From the NCBI RefSeq assembly GCF_000003815.2, contig NW_023365729.1:22327-84326 (forward strand): DNA of 62,000 nucleotides, read 5' to 3'. Shown piece by piece: positions 56,801 through 60,400 of this stretch (position 1 is the stretch's first letter; every line of letters starts with the position of its first letter). The notes under the pieces are model-generated. The model searched no databases. It was given only the letters and a program-made list of their open reading frames with translations, and was not told where the DNA came from. The translations under genes and the position numbers were made by a program. This DNA comes from Branchiostoma floridae (taxonomy: Eukaryota > Chordata > Leptocardii > Amphioxiformes > Branchiostomatidae).

Positions 56801-59536
56801 AATCTGTTACAGCCAATGCAGGGTGACCTGTCAACAGTGTAGGAAGAGAAAAATCTATGTCAGTTGCTAAGATGGTACCTCTTGGCTTAGTGCTCTTCAA
56901 GCTAAATTTCTCATTGGAAATCTTGACTTTAAGTGTTGAAGAATCATCATTACCCAATATCTGGCAAGTAGAAAGAGGGGTAAAACTACTGACACTCAAA
57001 GCATTTTTGAAAAGGATGGACAATGAGCAGCAAGGTATTAAACCCCACTTTAAGGAAAAATCTTTTCACACTGACACCAAATTTTTACTCTGATGTTTAG
57101 GAAGTCAAGCTTGCCTGTCATGAGAAAATGTTTCTAAAAAAAGTTATACTCAACGTAGTACGTTAAACTTGACAGGCATGCTTATTTTGTGTAGAACAAG
57201 TTGTGTACATTGCAGTGATATGGTGCTAAGTTGTGATGATGTTTGTGTTTCAGTCCCCAGCATGTGGAGCGGAGGAGACACAGCACCTCCAGGTCGCCAG
57301 GCTCCCTCTAACTGGCTCATCCTGAAGAACCTCACGCCTCAGGTCAGTATCTGTCATACCTGCCATCAGGTAGTGTCTGCTGAGGTAAACATGTTACTGT
57401 GGAAGCCATTTGATTGCACACCCCATTTGCCAGAATATTTCGTGCAATTACACCGGTGGTGAAGTTTTCCAGCTGCACCACACCATTTTGAGATTTGGGG
57501 ATCCCGCACAATTAACAGAAGTGTGCAATTAACTGGCATCTACTGTACTATTGTCTTATAAGTATGGCTGTGTCCCTATGGCTGTGTCCCTGTATCTGTA
57601 TAGTATAATTGTTTAGGTACAGATCTGGACTTCTGTGTCTTTTGAACAAACTAAAACACAAAACTACACAGCCTTACTTACAGGACTGCAGTCAAGTTGA
57701 GCTCTACTTAGATTAAAAAGTTTGTATACTTTGTAGTCTTAATCTAGGTTTCATTTTATCATCTTGAATGCAATGACAAATTTGTGTGCCTTTTTTACAT
57801 ACTCAGCGCTTTTATTTTTTGTTTTCTTATCAAAGCTGTCCTCTTGTCTGTTTATCCATCCTCATACATACACAATGCTTTTTACTATTCATATTTTTCC
57901 CTCATTGAAAGCAACTATCCGCTTTTTTGCATTTTGCCGCCTTAGCGGCAAAATGCTCTGAGGCCAGAATAGTCGCCGTTGTGATGTTGAGATGAACGGA
58001 CCTGTTCAATCCATGCCAAACATTTCTAAACCTGTTAAAACAGGCATTTTTCCAACATGTTCGCACTGGCGCAGTGGTTAAAGTTTACGCATTCTAAACC
58101 AATGCACCCAGTTCGAATCCGGGGAGGTAGATTTTTTTTTTTCTTTTTTACATCCATTAAAATACTAATTTTTACATCCATTTGGCCACACCAATTTATT
58201 TCTTTGGTTAACGGATTCGCCGCTTCGTTTTTTTGCCGAATAGAAATAAAAATTTAAAAAAAACTTAAAAATGCCCCGCAACAGAGCTCACTCAAAAACA
58301 GGCAGTGTAGTGAAATTTGCTGCAGTTCACGCAAATTTTAACAGGTGGCGTCTAGATCTAGATTCAGGCACATATGTGAATCTCTCCATGCGCCAATATC
58401 AGGTTTAGTTACTCTGTTCTATTTATATGACATTCTAATAACTAGAAAAAAACGTTCACACACGCAAACATTGGCAAAATGCCAGCTTTTTTAAAAGCAC
58501 TTGTTTTCATGTTGATCATAGCACACACCTGCAATTGAATAGAGAAAAACCAAAACACTATTGCTGTTAAACGGTGTTGAAGAAAGATTACGTTGTTTTT
58601 TTTATCACTTGGCCAGTGTTTTTGAATTGATACGTAATTATTATGGATTAGTTTAATTAGCTGGCATTTTTGTAAGATAGGGCATGAATAATAGATTGTA
58701 GACGCTTTTATTTCTTCCTCACTCTGTCTGCATTTTTGTGTGCCACACGCCTGTTCCTTTCACGCCTGTGAGTTGTTGACTTCTTTGTTCCTCCCCTGTT
58801 TCTGTGTTTTGCTCACCCCCCACCCCCGTGTCATTACACACACCAGCCTAACGGGATGTCCCCCTCCCTCTGGCAGATTGACGGCTCCACCCTGCGCACC
58901 CTGTGCATGCAGCACGGCCCCCTGCTGACATTCCACCTCAACCTGTCCCAAGGCTGCGCCCTGGTGTGCTACATGAGTAAGGAGGAGGCCGCCAAGGCCC
59001 AGAAGAGCCTGCACACCTGCGTCCTGGGGAACACCACCATTCTTGCCGACTTCATCAGCGAGGACGAGGCGCGCCGCCTGTTCGAGCAGAACAACAGCCA
59101 GGCCGCGTCGTCGTCGTCATCCAGCGACCGCTACTCGGATCGCTACGGCCCGTCCTACGGAGGGCGCGGAGATGCCCAGCATTACATCGGGCGCGGGGAC
59201 GGGCAGACCTACTCCAGCCGCGGGGAGAACCAATCGTACGGGAGCCGCGGAGAGAACCGGACCTACGGGGGACGCGGCGAGGCGCAGGCCTACGGCAGAC
59301 GTAACGACCCCCCACCCTTCAGTGGGCCGCCCAGCGACTCCCACTGGAACGGAAGCAGCAGCGTCGGAGGCCTTAGCAGCATGATCCCCGGAAACAGCAT
59401 GTGGTCCATACAGGCTGGGTCCAGCGGAGGCGGGGGGTGGGGCACCGGAAACGACACGGACTCCAGAGGAGTCGTCAGCCCCAACGCGCTCTCCACCCTT
59501 CTTCCAGGAGACCTTCTTGGAGGCGAAAACATGTGA
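17802..59536 (+). CDS. TNRC6: J-domain-GW182 fusion: TNRC6-family silencing scaffold with N-terminal DnaJ domain (20 coding exons)
   Basis: Joined exons: 17802-17865, 25963-26021, 37637-37703, 39333-39364, 39816-39861, 45244-45368, 45879-45929, 46495-46608, 46891-46944, 47921-47995, 48331-48407, 49021-49132, 49388-49409, 49810-50001, 50864-53139, 53551-53628, 54001-54058, 54893-56689, 57254-57342, 58877-59536. They total 6,048 nt, or 2,015 residues plus stop, and all junctions are phase-compatible. Order of parts: J-domain (about 8-64, HPD at 36-38); acidic linker; charged coiled coil (about 148-300); [11 protein letters not shown] block (about 330-340); GW/WG region (364-1122) with a conserved hook GWEEPSPP at about 936; UBA (about 1134-1175); Q-rich (about 1305-1450); PAM2-like FKPGEPWKG (about 1599-1607); RRM (about 1786-1865); GW-containing tail ending LLGGENM. 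Family members bind Argonaute through W residues and recruit PABP and CCR4-NOT/PAN2-PAN3 in the cytoplasm. The GW182 identity is near certain. One continuous transcript from the J-domain is inferred from frame and splice sites only; two promoters or two neighbouring genes remain possible. ATG 17802 was chosen because it opens the J-domain with G at +4; the frame is also open upstream. Confidence 0.88.
17866..18480. other. Intron 1, 5' part
   Basis: Non-coding, between the exon 1 donor and the 3' end of the retrotransposon. Nothing else recognised. Confidence 0.6.
18577..21576 (-). CDS. CR1-like ORF2: AP endonuclease / reverse transcriptase
   Basis: Open from the putative frameshift point (21576) to the stop at 18577-18579, about 997 codons. 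Endonuclease landmarks are [28 protein letters not shown] and [10 protein letters not shown] blocks are [55 protein letters not shown] and the catalytic LFADDTKVY. The C-terminal domain has [10 protein letters not shown]. No stop or frameshift is seen inside. The first ATG in frame is at 21315, after the first endonuclease motif, and the frame opens after a TAA at about 21583. Translation therefore needs frameshifting, reinitiation or a non-ATG start. Function: target-primed reverse transcription of the element RNA. Confidence 0.95.
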   Translation of the reverse strand, partial: KKPRNGGLLEVPSKGPSVEPPNKEDKGLESENINQGTNCRKKSDIKVLYTNIDCLTNKKAEYLAVIDNEAPDVIVTTETNPKNSRFKMSPADLQIAGYTVHTNAMKDGVRGVAVHVRSNLVAGEPDMLEEVRAMEAVMVEVKLHQNDKLLIMAIYRSPNSTVENNEKLYNMLKNCNRGKYTHVLLLGDFNYPDIAWREGEGLTRSANSEGNKFLEATRDAYLFQHVSFPTRHRPSQESNILDLIFTNEGHMVEDIKTSPPIGKSDHVVLSFVYKCYAERSQTRPEYFKYNKGDYQQMAQELDTDWEELLLGKSVEESWLLFADRVKGATEKCIPKATLKMKEGLPWRNRDLKSKLNKKQKAWKKYQESKKDKDYKSYTKARNQARWAARKAAKNYEKEMAYNIKGNPKLFWKYVNSKSKTRESIPELNDGNEIAKTDREKAETLNKFFVSTFTEERTGTIPQAKKQNVNALLSMVELSVEDIGKRLKEVNQNKTMGPDGIHPRILKELAEILAKPLYIIFNKSLEEGRLPNDWKVGHITPIFKKGSKKLPSNYRPVSLTSVTGKILESIIRDEIVDHMRAHSLFTENQHGFLPGRSTTTQILECLDDWTNWIEQGWPVDVIYLDFQKAFDSVPIERLLRKVESYGICGNLLQWVRSFLTERKQRVCVNGARSSWANVTSGVPQGSVLGPVLFTLFINDMPEVVQSKSKLFADDTKVYRSVCNIKDCEYLQKDLNSLQEWANKWQLRFHPSKCIVLRVGSKHPEFTYHMIDQSAAKVNLTFNKEEKDLGITIDQDLMFENHILSIASKANQMAGIMWRTFHHVDKEIFTLLYKSLIRPHIEYGGPIWSPSTWRLTDLLENVQRRATKRVPGLKDLSYEERLRALKLPTLLYRRLRGDLINTYKYVHGLYDTKPCLTEKIRDSRTRGHSLRLTRCASNNSRRQAFFSSRVVPWWNGLTEEVVTAPSVNSFKIRLDRLMENHPVVYNYRALDNPHKPNITVS
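21492..22337 (-). CDS. CR1-like ORF1: PHD-type zinc finger, nucleic-acid-binding protein
   Basis: 281 codons from ATG 22337 (the frame is open to GTG 22367) to the TAG at 21492-21494. Residues about 8-60 hold a Cys/His-rich finger ([23 protein letters not shown]) of PHD type. A charged coiled coil follows, then an RRM-like C-terminal region ([24 protein letters not shown]) ending near the RGPPW motif that is common at the end of such ORF1s. Known role: an RNA chaperone that coats element RNA. It overlaps ORF2 in the -1 frame. Confidence 0.92.
   Translation of the reverse strand: MNECSKEIWNCDICMKTLDDKKGCQALTCDGCEKHYCLTCTKFEQGEFKALRKLQRDDVCWFCTGCKNDLHKMLKRGKEKQDNNAILENILNRLDKIEEKISTTKETKPREETGTGQVEEIVKKTIAEHKTEERDRENREMNIIIHRVPEPTQTNAEERGIHDTRFAERLFAEPLELGKIDIRNTVRLGKKNESTPRPLKVVLQNKDDKKRIMIRLKKLKHADEMFRDISVCDDLNKEERELLKQKVQEAKDLEKNQETEGYWKYRVRGPPWNLQIRRIKA
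21524..21576 (-). promoter_or_regulatory. Predicted -1 programmed ribosomal frameshift site
   Basis: Minus strand, 5' to 3': slippery A_AAA_AAC at 21576-21570, phased exactly to ORF1 codons GAA-AAA-AAC; a 6-nt spacer at 21569-21564; then arm ACGGAGGGC (21563-21555), a 22-nt loop and the perfectly complementary GCCCTCCGT (21532-21524). A slip of one base back enters the ORF2 frame with no stop before the RT. The ORF1-ORF2 product would be about 1,250 residues. Frameshifting in this element is inferred and untested. Confidence 0.75.
22495..22690 (-). repeat. Small GTGG..CCAC hairpin repeats in the element 5' UTR
   Basis: Four related units, plus-strand form TGTGGTTTTTCCYACCAC(A/C/T)GGAAT, near 22503-22530, 22533-22552, 22612-22638 and 22664-22690. 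In three of them GTGG pairs with CCAC around a pyrimidine loop. Confidence 0.75.
22788..23075 (-). repeat. Two-copy 146-bp tandem repeat in the element 5' UTR
   Basis: Units 22788-22933 and 22934-23075 are nearly identical. Both contain TCTAAACTAGAGTATAAAAA and GTACCGTCTCTGAGTTGCC. 5' UTR tandem units often act as internal promoter modules in retroelements; that role is inference here. Confidence 0.9.
23561..25962. other. Intron 1, 3' part
   Basis: A/T-rich intron with no exon that I can support and no clear element. It ends at the exon 2 acceptor. Confidence 0.5.
25963..26021 (+). CDS. TNRC6: Exon 2: J-domain helix II and HPD triad
   Basis: Follows TTTTCTTCAG and ends GAG|GTAGGT. Encodes [21 protein letters not shown] is the Hsp70-stimulating triad. 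Splicing onto exon 1 restores an unbroken J-domain. A hAT element sits only 21 bp past the donor. Confidence 0.9.
26043..27273. mobile_element. Non-autonomous hAT-type DNA transposon (1,231 bp)
   Basis: Terminal inverted repeats CAGTGTTTCCGCCAGA (left) and its counterpart ending CTCTGGCGGAAACACTG (right). They are flanked by a perfect 8-bp target duplication CCATTCAT (26035-26042 and 27274-27281), diagnostic of hAT. No transposase frame is present. It lies in intron 2, just after the exon 2 donor. Confidence 0.92.
26430..26580. promoter_or_regulatory. Promoter-like motif cluster inside the hAT element
   Basis: Within about 150 bp there are CACGTG (26469-26474), the palindrome TCTCGCGAGA (26481-26490), a CRE-like GACGTCA (about 26505-26511), an inverted CCAAT box (GATTGGCT, about 26530) and CCATTTTT (about 26562). 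This combination resembles CpG-type bidirectional promoters. No transcript is shown. Confidence 0.4.
27282..31484. other. Intron 2, mostly featureless with minor repeats
   Basis: No exon supported. About 29500-29575 carries units related to the 7945-8060 repeat. About 30070-30590 is richer in G+C, with recurring CACGTAC/GCACGT motifs and two overlapping open frames, but no recognisable product. 30760-31020 is A/T-rich without signals. Confidence 0.45.
31485..31695. mobile_element. MITE-like element with CGCGAA-rich interior
   Basis: The ends TACGGTAAATGCATTTAATT and (inverted) CACTGTAAACGCAGAAACTT are about 70% matching inverted repeats. The interior repeats TTCGCGGT and CCGCGAAA. It is about 210 bp with no coding capacity. 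Confidence 0.65.
31837..31860. repeat. (GAT)n microsatellite
   Basis: Seven to eight GAT units in a row. Confidence 0.9.
32799..34343. mobile_element. hAT-like element interrupted by a nested insertion
   Basis: The left end TAGGGGTGGGTACTGGTAC and right end GGTACCCAGCGGCTGAGCCCTA match the intact copy at 40454-40886. Flanks ATTCTTCT and ATTTTTCT (7 of 8 identical) look like an 8-bp target duplication. The two halves (32799 to about 33172 and about 34250-34343) together cover the 433-bp element; about 1.08 kb of foreign sequence separates them. Confidence 0.8.
33173..34249. mobile_element. Nested repeat with ATGGAGGT ends and 293-bp internal duplication
   Basis: Begins ACCTCCATGAAATGTCATGG, a near-palindrome, and ends near TTTTCATGGAGGTATGAGG. 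It holds a (GT)n run at 33224-33256 and two diverged tandem units: CATGCTATGGTC at 33414 and again at 33707, period 293. Each unit carries GGGCCCCCTAGCG- or CAGCCCCCTAAC-like and TTTGCATAAT motifs. A decayed relative fills much of intron 13 (about 49430-49790). The superfamily is not known to me. Confidence 0.7.
35181..35551. mobile_element. MITE-like element, CAGGGCTC family
   Basis: The right end reads GTATGCAG..TATTTTGAGCCCTG. The left end is decayed (AAATACCACCTGCATATGCAG). The interior repeats 'GTGCAGGTAAAATT' and matches the 46261-46490 copy. Confidence 0.65.
35646..35792. mobile_element. Short MITE with TAGCCTCCTT inverted ends
   Basis: GTAGCCTCCTTCGCAG at 35648 faces CTGCAAAGGAGGCTA at 35777-35791. 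The flanking CTTTCT on both sides may be a worn target duplication. Confidence 0.65.
35793..37636. other. Intron 2, 3' end
   Basis: No element or exon recognised before the exon 3 acceptor. Confidence 0.45.
37637..37703 (+). CDS. TNRC6: Exon 3: J-domain helix III
   Basis: Encodes [20 protein letters not shown]. The F..IN.AY..L pattern is typical of J-domain helix III. Acceptor TTTCTAG, donor CCAG|GTAAGG, one base over. Confidence 0.9.
37704..39332. other. Intron 3
   Basis: A/T-rich, no feature recognised. Several minus-strand frames near 37766-38134 have no family signature. Confidence 0.45.
39333..39364 (+). CDS. TNRC6: Exon 4: short acidic exon
   Basis: 32 nt, acceptor CTTTCTTTCAG, donor CAG|GTAGGC. 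Encodes [11 protein letters not shown] and closes in phase 0. Confidence 0.75.
39365..39815. other. Intron 4
   Basis: No feature recognised. Confidence 0.5.
39816..39861 (+). CDS. TNRC6: Exon 5: hydrophobic/acidic helix
   Basis: 46 nt after CTATACAG, donor GAGG|GTAAGT. Encodes [15 protein letters not shown], probably an amphipathic helix after the J-domain. Confidence 0.75.
40454..40886. mobile_element. Intact non-autonomous hAT-like element (433 bp)
   Basis: The ends TAAGGGTGGATACCGGTAC and, inverted, TAGGGCTGGGTATCGG. A perfect 8-bp target duplication GTATCCAC lies on each side (40446-40453 and 40887-40894). The interior carries a TCAGGTCCAGGTCCGG-rich inverted stretch (40480-40545). It lies in intron 5. 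Confidence 0.9.
41434..41666. mobile_element. MITE-like element with CAGGGTTGTACAAGT ends
   Basis: CAGGGTTGTACAAGT at the left and ACTTGTCCAACCTTG at the right are inverted repeats with two mismatches. About 230 bp, no coding capacity, in intron 5. The flanking octamers match only partly. Confidence 0.7.
41667..45243. other. Intron 5, 3' part
   Basis: No exon supported. Around 44800-45070, GACGGACAAAAAATTGCCC- and CAGGGGACAAAAA-type blocks suggest another worn repeat, but I could not define its ends. Confidence 0.4.
45244..45368 (+). CDS. TNRC6: Exon 6: acidic segment after the J-domain
   Basis: Acceptor TTACTGCAG, donor CAC|GTAGGT. Encodes [19 protein letters not shown] and then an Asp-rich run ending [11 protein letters not shown] recognise no named domain; the W, C and acidic clusters look constrained. 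Confidence 0.85.
45879..45929 (+). CDS. TNRC6: Exon 7: linker, GC-type splice donor
   Basis: Acceptor TTCTACAG. Encodes [17 protein letters not shown]. The only donor that keeps the downstream frame is AAG|GCAAGG, a GC-AG intron. The alternative GTAAAC inside the exon would lead to a stop in exon 8. Confidence 0.8.
46261..46490. mobile_element. MITE-like element reaching the exon 8 acceptor
   Basis: Starts CAGGGCTCGAAATACCACC and shares CCTGCACCTAACCT, GATGTACTAGGTGTATGTTG and AGAAAAAAATA..AATGGTTC blocks with the 35181-35551 copy. Similarity runs to within about 15 bp of the exon 8 splice acceptor at 46494. Confidence 0.65.
46495..46608 (+). CDS. TNRC6: Exon 8: start of charged helix
   Basis: Acceptor TTGGCTTCCAG, donor AAG|GTACGG. 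Encodes [19 protein letters not shown] and then a Lys-rich stretch ending VPVAK. Intronic sequence just before it resembles a MITE seen at 35.2-35.5 kb. Confidence 0.88.
46891..46944 (+). CDS. TNRC6: Exon 9: basic coiled-coil segment
   Basis: Acceptor TTTTCCAG, donor AAG|GTGGGG. Encodes 18 residues, [18 protein letters not shown]. Confidence 0.85.
46945..47920. other. Intron 9
   Basis: No feature recognised. Confidence 0.5.
47921..47995 (+). CDS. TNRC6: Exon 10: coiled-coil segment
   Basis: Acceptor ATGCCTGCAG, donor CAA|GTGAGT. 25 codons starting [17 protein letters not shown], in phase 0 at both ends. Confidence 0.85.
47996..48330. other. Intron 10
   Basis: No feature recognised. Confidence 0.5.
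48331..48407 (+). CDS. TNRC6: Exon 11: coiled-coil segment with tandem acceptor
   Basis: Acceptor TTGCAGCAG is a NAGNAG site, so the first Gln codon may be optional. Encodes [18 protein letters not shown] and continues basic. Donor AA|GTAAGA leaves two bases over. Confidence 0.85.
48408..49020. other. Intron 11
   Basis: No feature recognised. Confidence 0.5.
49021..49132 (+). CDS. TNRC6: Exon 12: Glu/Arg/Lys-rich coiled coil
   Basis: Acceptor TTTTCCCAG, donor AAG|GTACGG. Starts [17 protein letters not shown] and ends in a Lys-rich run. The E-rich-then-K-rich pattern resembles the first ~50 residues of vertebrate TNRC6 proteins as I recall them. Confidence 0.9.
49388..49409 (+). CDS. TNRC6: Exon 13: 22-nt exon
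   Basis: Acceptor TTTTCTACAG, donor AAAG|GTAAAG. Encodes AQELKAK plus one base. It is needed to join exon 12 to exon 14 in frame. Confidence 0.8.
49430..49790. mobile_element. Decayed relative of the ATGGAGGT-ended repeat
   Basis: Shares the order (GT)n run, 'CCAGAACCTCTGGATG', 'GGCCCCCTGGTAC', 'AACTTCTG' and 'TTTGGGCCACCTAGC' with the nested element at 33.2-34.2 kb. It occupies most of intron 13. Confidence 0.55.
49810..50001 (+). CDS. TNRC6: Exon 14: TNRC6 N-terminal conserved block
   Basis: Acceptor GGTTTGCAG, donor CAAG|GTGGGA. After a Gln/Ala/Pro-rich start it contains [11 protein letters not shown], which matches the vertebrate TNRC6 N-terminal signature, then a Gln/His/Lys-rich run. 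From here on the protein is clearly GW182 family. Confidence 0.95.
50120..50230 (+). repeat. Dispersed repeat with CCTGAAGAAGGTGACAGACGG core
   Basis: The block CCTGAAGAAGGTGACAGACGG..GAAACGTCGGTCAG resembles a repeat tail I have seen in several marine invertebrates, possibly a retroelement or SINE 3' end. It lies in intron 14. Confidence 0.45.
50231..50863. other. Intron 14, 3' part
   Basis: Open in the exon 15 frame from about 50734, but the acceptor TTGTTTCAG at 50863 and TNRC6-like content only after it mark this as intron. Confidence 0.7.
50864..53139 (+). CDS. TNRC6: Exon 15: large GW/WG Argonaute-binding exon
   Basis: 2,276 nt after CTGTTGTTTCAG, donor GTA|GTAAGT. Low-complexity Ser/Asn/Gly/Pro with over 25 Trp, mostly WG or GW. 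Blocks shared with vertebrate TNRC6 include [20 protein letters not shown] and [20 protein letters not shown] (hook near residues 936-955), and SMQDGWG near the end. Known role: Trp side chains insert in pockets of the Argonaute PIWI domain. The first half is A/T-richer at third positions than the second half. Confidence 0.97.
53140..53550. other. Intron 15
   Basis: No feature recognised. Confidence 0.5.
53551..53628 (+). CDS. TNRC6: Exon 16: UBA domain, first part
   Basis: Acceptor GTCTTTTCAG, donor CCA|GTAAGT. Encodes [16 protein letters not shown] after a short linker. The L..LVDMGFP loop is the UBA signature. Confidence 0.95.
53629..54000. other. Intron 16
   Basis: No feature recognised. 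Strong pyrimidine tract at the 3' end. Confidence 0.5.
54001..54058 (+). CDS. TNRC6: Exon 17: UBA domain, middle
   Basis: Acceptor TTCTTATAG, donor TTG|GTAAGT, one base over. Encodes [22 protein letters not shown] helices II and III. Confidence 0.95.
54059..54892. other. Intron 17
   Basis: No repeat recognised. It contains the alternative exon 18 acceptor at 54865. Confidence 0.5.
54893..56689 (+). CDS. TNRC6: Exon 18: UBA end, Q-rich region and PAM2
   Basis: The acceptor at 54892 (TTTTCATCCAG) completes the UBA as SAIGVLLQKN. A second in-frame acceptor (GATTTGCAG, 54865) would add nine residues inside that helix. Next come a Gly run, a Gln/Met/Leu-rich region (55309-55740), and [13 protein letters not shown] near 56176-56211. 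That last block matches the TNRC6 PAM2 motif that binds the MLLE domain of PABPC1. The end is Gly/Trp-rich before the donor CTCTG|GTGAGC. Confidence 0.95.
56690..57253. other. Intron 18
   Basis: No feature recognised. Confidence 0.5.
57254..57342 (+). CDS. TNRC6: Exon 19: start of RRM
   Basis: Acceptor TGTGTTTCAG, donor CAG|GTCAGT. Encodes [12 protein letters not shown] and on to [11 protein letters not shown], the first strand of the TNRC6 RRM. Confidence 0.96.
57343..58876. other. Intron 19
   Basis: Apart from the tRNA-like sequence at 58060-58149, no element is recognised. It ends in a pyrimidine-rich acceptor. Confidence 0.5.
58060..58149 (+). ncRNA. tRNA-like sequence or tRNA-derived SINE head with T-tract
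   Basis: A-box-like TGGCGCAGTGGTTAAAG (58067-58083). A perfect 5-bp anticodon-type stem GCATT/AATGC with 7-nt loop CTAAACC (58089-58105). B-box GTTCGAATCC (58111-58120) within a T-arm of four out of five pairs. T-tracts at 58132-58149 could end Pol III transcription. The acceptor stem does not pair and the base after the anticodon is C. I therefore read it as a tRNA relic or SINE promoter and not a working tRNA. Confidence 0.55.
58877..59536 (+). CDS. TNRC6: Exon 20: RRM, C-terminal silencing tail and stop
   Basis: Acceptor CCTCTGGCAG, TGA at 59534-59536. [20 protein letters not shown] and [19 protein letters not shown] are near-identical to vertebrate TNRC6 RRM sequence as I remember it. 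After the RRM comes a lineage-specific run of about five Y-x-x-RGE/RGD repeats (59145-59300). The conserved Trp residues of the deadenylase-recruiting tail and the ending [17 protein letters not shown] follow. Confidence 0.97.
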   Translation: MDGSTLRTLCMQHGPLLTFHLNLSQGCALVCYMSKEEAAKAQKSLHTCVLGNTTILADFISEDEARRLFEQNNSQAASSSSSSDRYSDRYGPSYGGRGDAQHYIGRGDGQTYSSRGENQSYGSRGENRTYGGRGEAQAYGRRNDPPPFSGPPSDSHWNGSSSVGGLSSMIPGNSMWSIQAGSSGGGGWGTGNDTDSRGVVSPNALSTLLPGDLLGGENM

Positions 59537-59985
59537 CTTTCTGTAGCTCATGGCTACAGCATGGGAAGGAGTTGACGAAGTTCACTCCGACCCAGATGAT
59601 GTGCAAACCTGGGGGAGATGGAACTCTCCATCCCAGATTGAATGCATTGCCATTTGATTTTGCCAGGAAGAACAATTATATGATAGCCTATTGAGGAATG
59701 CAAGCCAATCATGTCATTCAGCTGGGAAAATTCCTTCCAGTAGGTTTATGTGTGTTCCCTGTGTGGTGTTTCGTGTTACCAGCTCTCTTCAGGTCCCTTT
59801 CTTCCCTGCTAGGGATCGAAGAGAAAGAACACAAGAGCTTTTAAATCATATCATGGAGAGGATTCGCTCCCAAAGATGGGTGCTGTTTTACTTGAAGAAA
59901 GAAATATATGTGTGTGCTTGCCTAAAGCTGTAATACTTTGTAGTGGCTATAATTATTATACAATAAATCAGATGCACATAGGTTG
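59537..59985 (+). other. TNRC6: 3' UTR of the J-domain-GW182 gene
   Basis: Follows the TGA. The first canonical poly(A) signal, AATAAA, is at 59962-59967, then T/G-rich sequence. Further AATAAA signals at about 60135 and 60385 could give longer forms. Confidence 0.6.
59962..59967 (+). terminator. TNRC6: Predicted poly(A) signal AATAAA
   Basis: AATAAA about 425 nt after the stop codon, followed within 40 nt by a T/G-rich stretch (TTTGTTCTTTATTGTG). Confidence 0.55.
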
Positions 59986-60230
59986 CACGTATTTGCATTC
60001 TCTTTGTTCTTTATTGTGTATCTGATCTTACGACTAGAGTTAGAATGGCAGGAACAGAGCAAGGTTGGTGTTGACTTTTGCAGCAAGTCCCAAAAAAACA
60101 GTTGAAGTATTCAAATTAAAATTTGCATTCATGTAATAAACATGTAAGAGACAGATATGAAAATAAGGCCAATATTGTATTTATAATGAGCTTGAAGGTT
60201 ACTGTAAGTTTTACTGCCACGAATGCCCCT

Positions 60231-60400
60231 GTACCAAAGTAGAATACTCTACCTGGCAAAGTTGTATCAGCCCCCACTGTTGAGTCATTCAAAGCCAGGT
60301 AAGAGGCCTACCCATCCTAACCTAGGGCCTCCCCTTCTCCATTACTTTGCTCCTGAAGGGGTAATTTGGGGGTAATTTGGGCGTAATAAAGAAGGAGAAA
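60231..60400 (+). pseudogene. Decayed CR1-like ORF2 C-terminus and tail
   Basis: 60243-60302 reads NTLPGKVVSAPTVESFKAR then stop. This parallels the [19 protein letters not shown] stretch near the end of the intact element's ORF2. An in-frame TAG at 60240 sits where Trp is expected. A GGTAATTTGG repeat follows (about 60359-60385). It is a short, dead 3' fragment. Confidence 0.7.
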
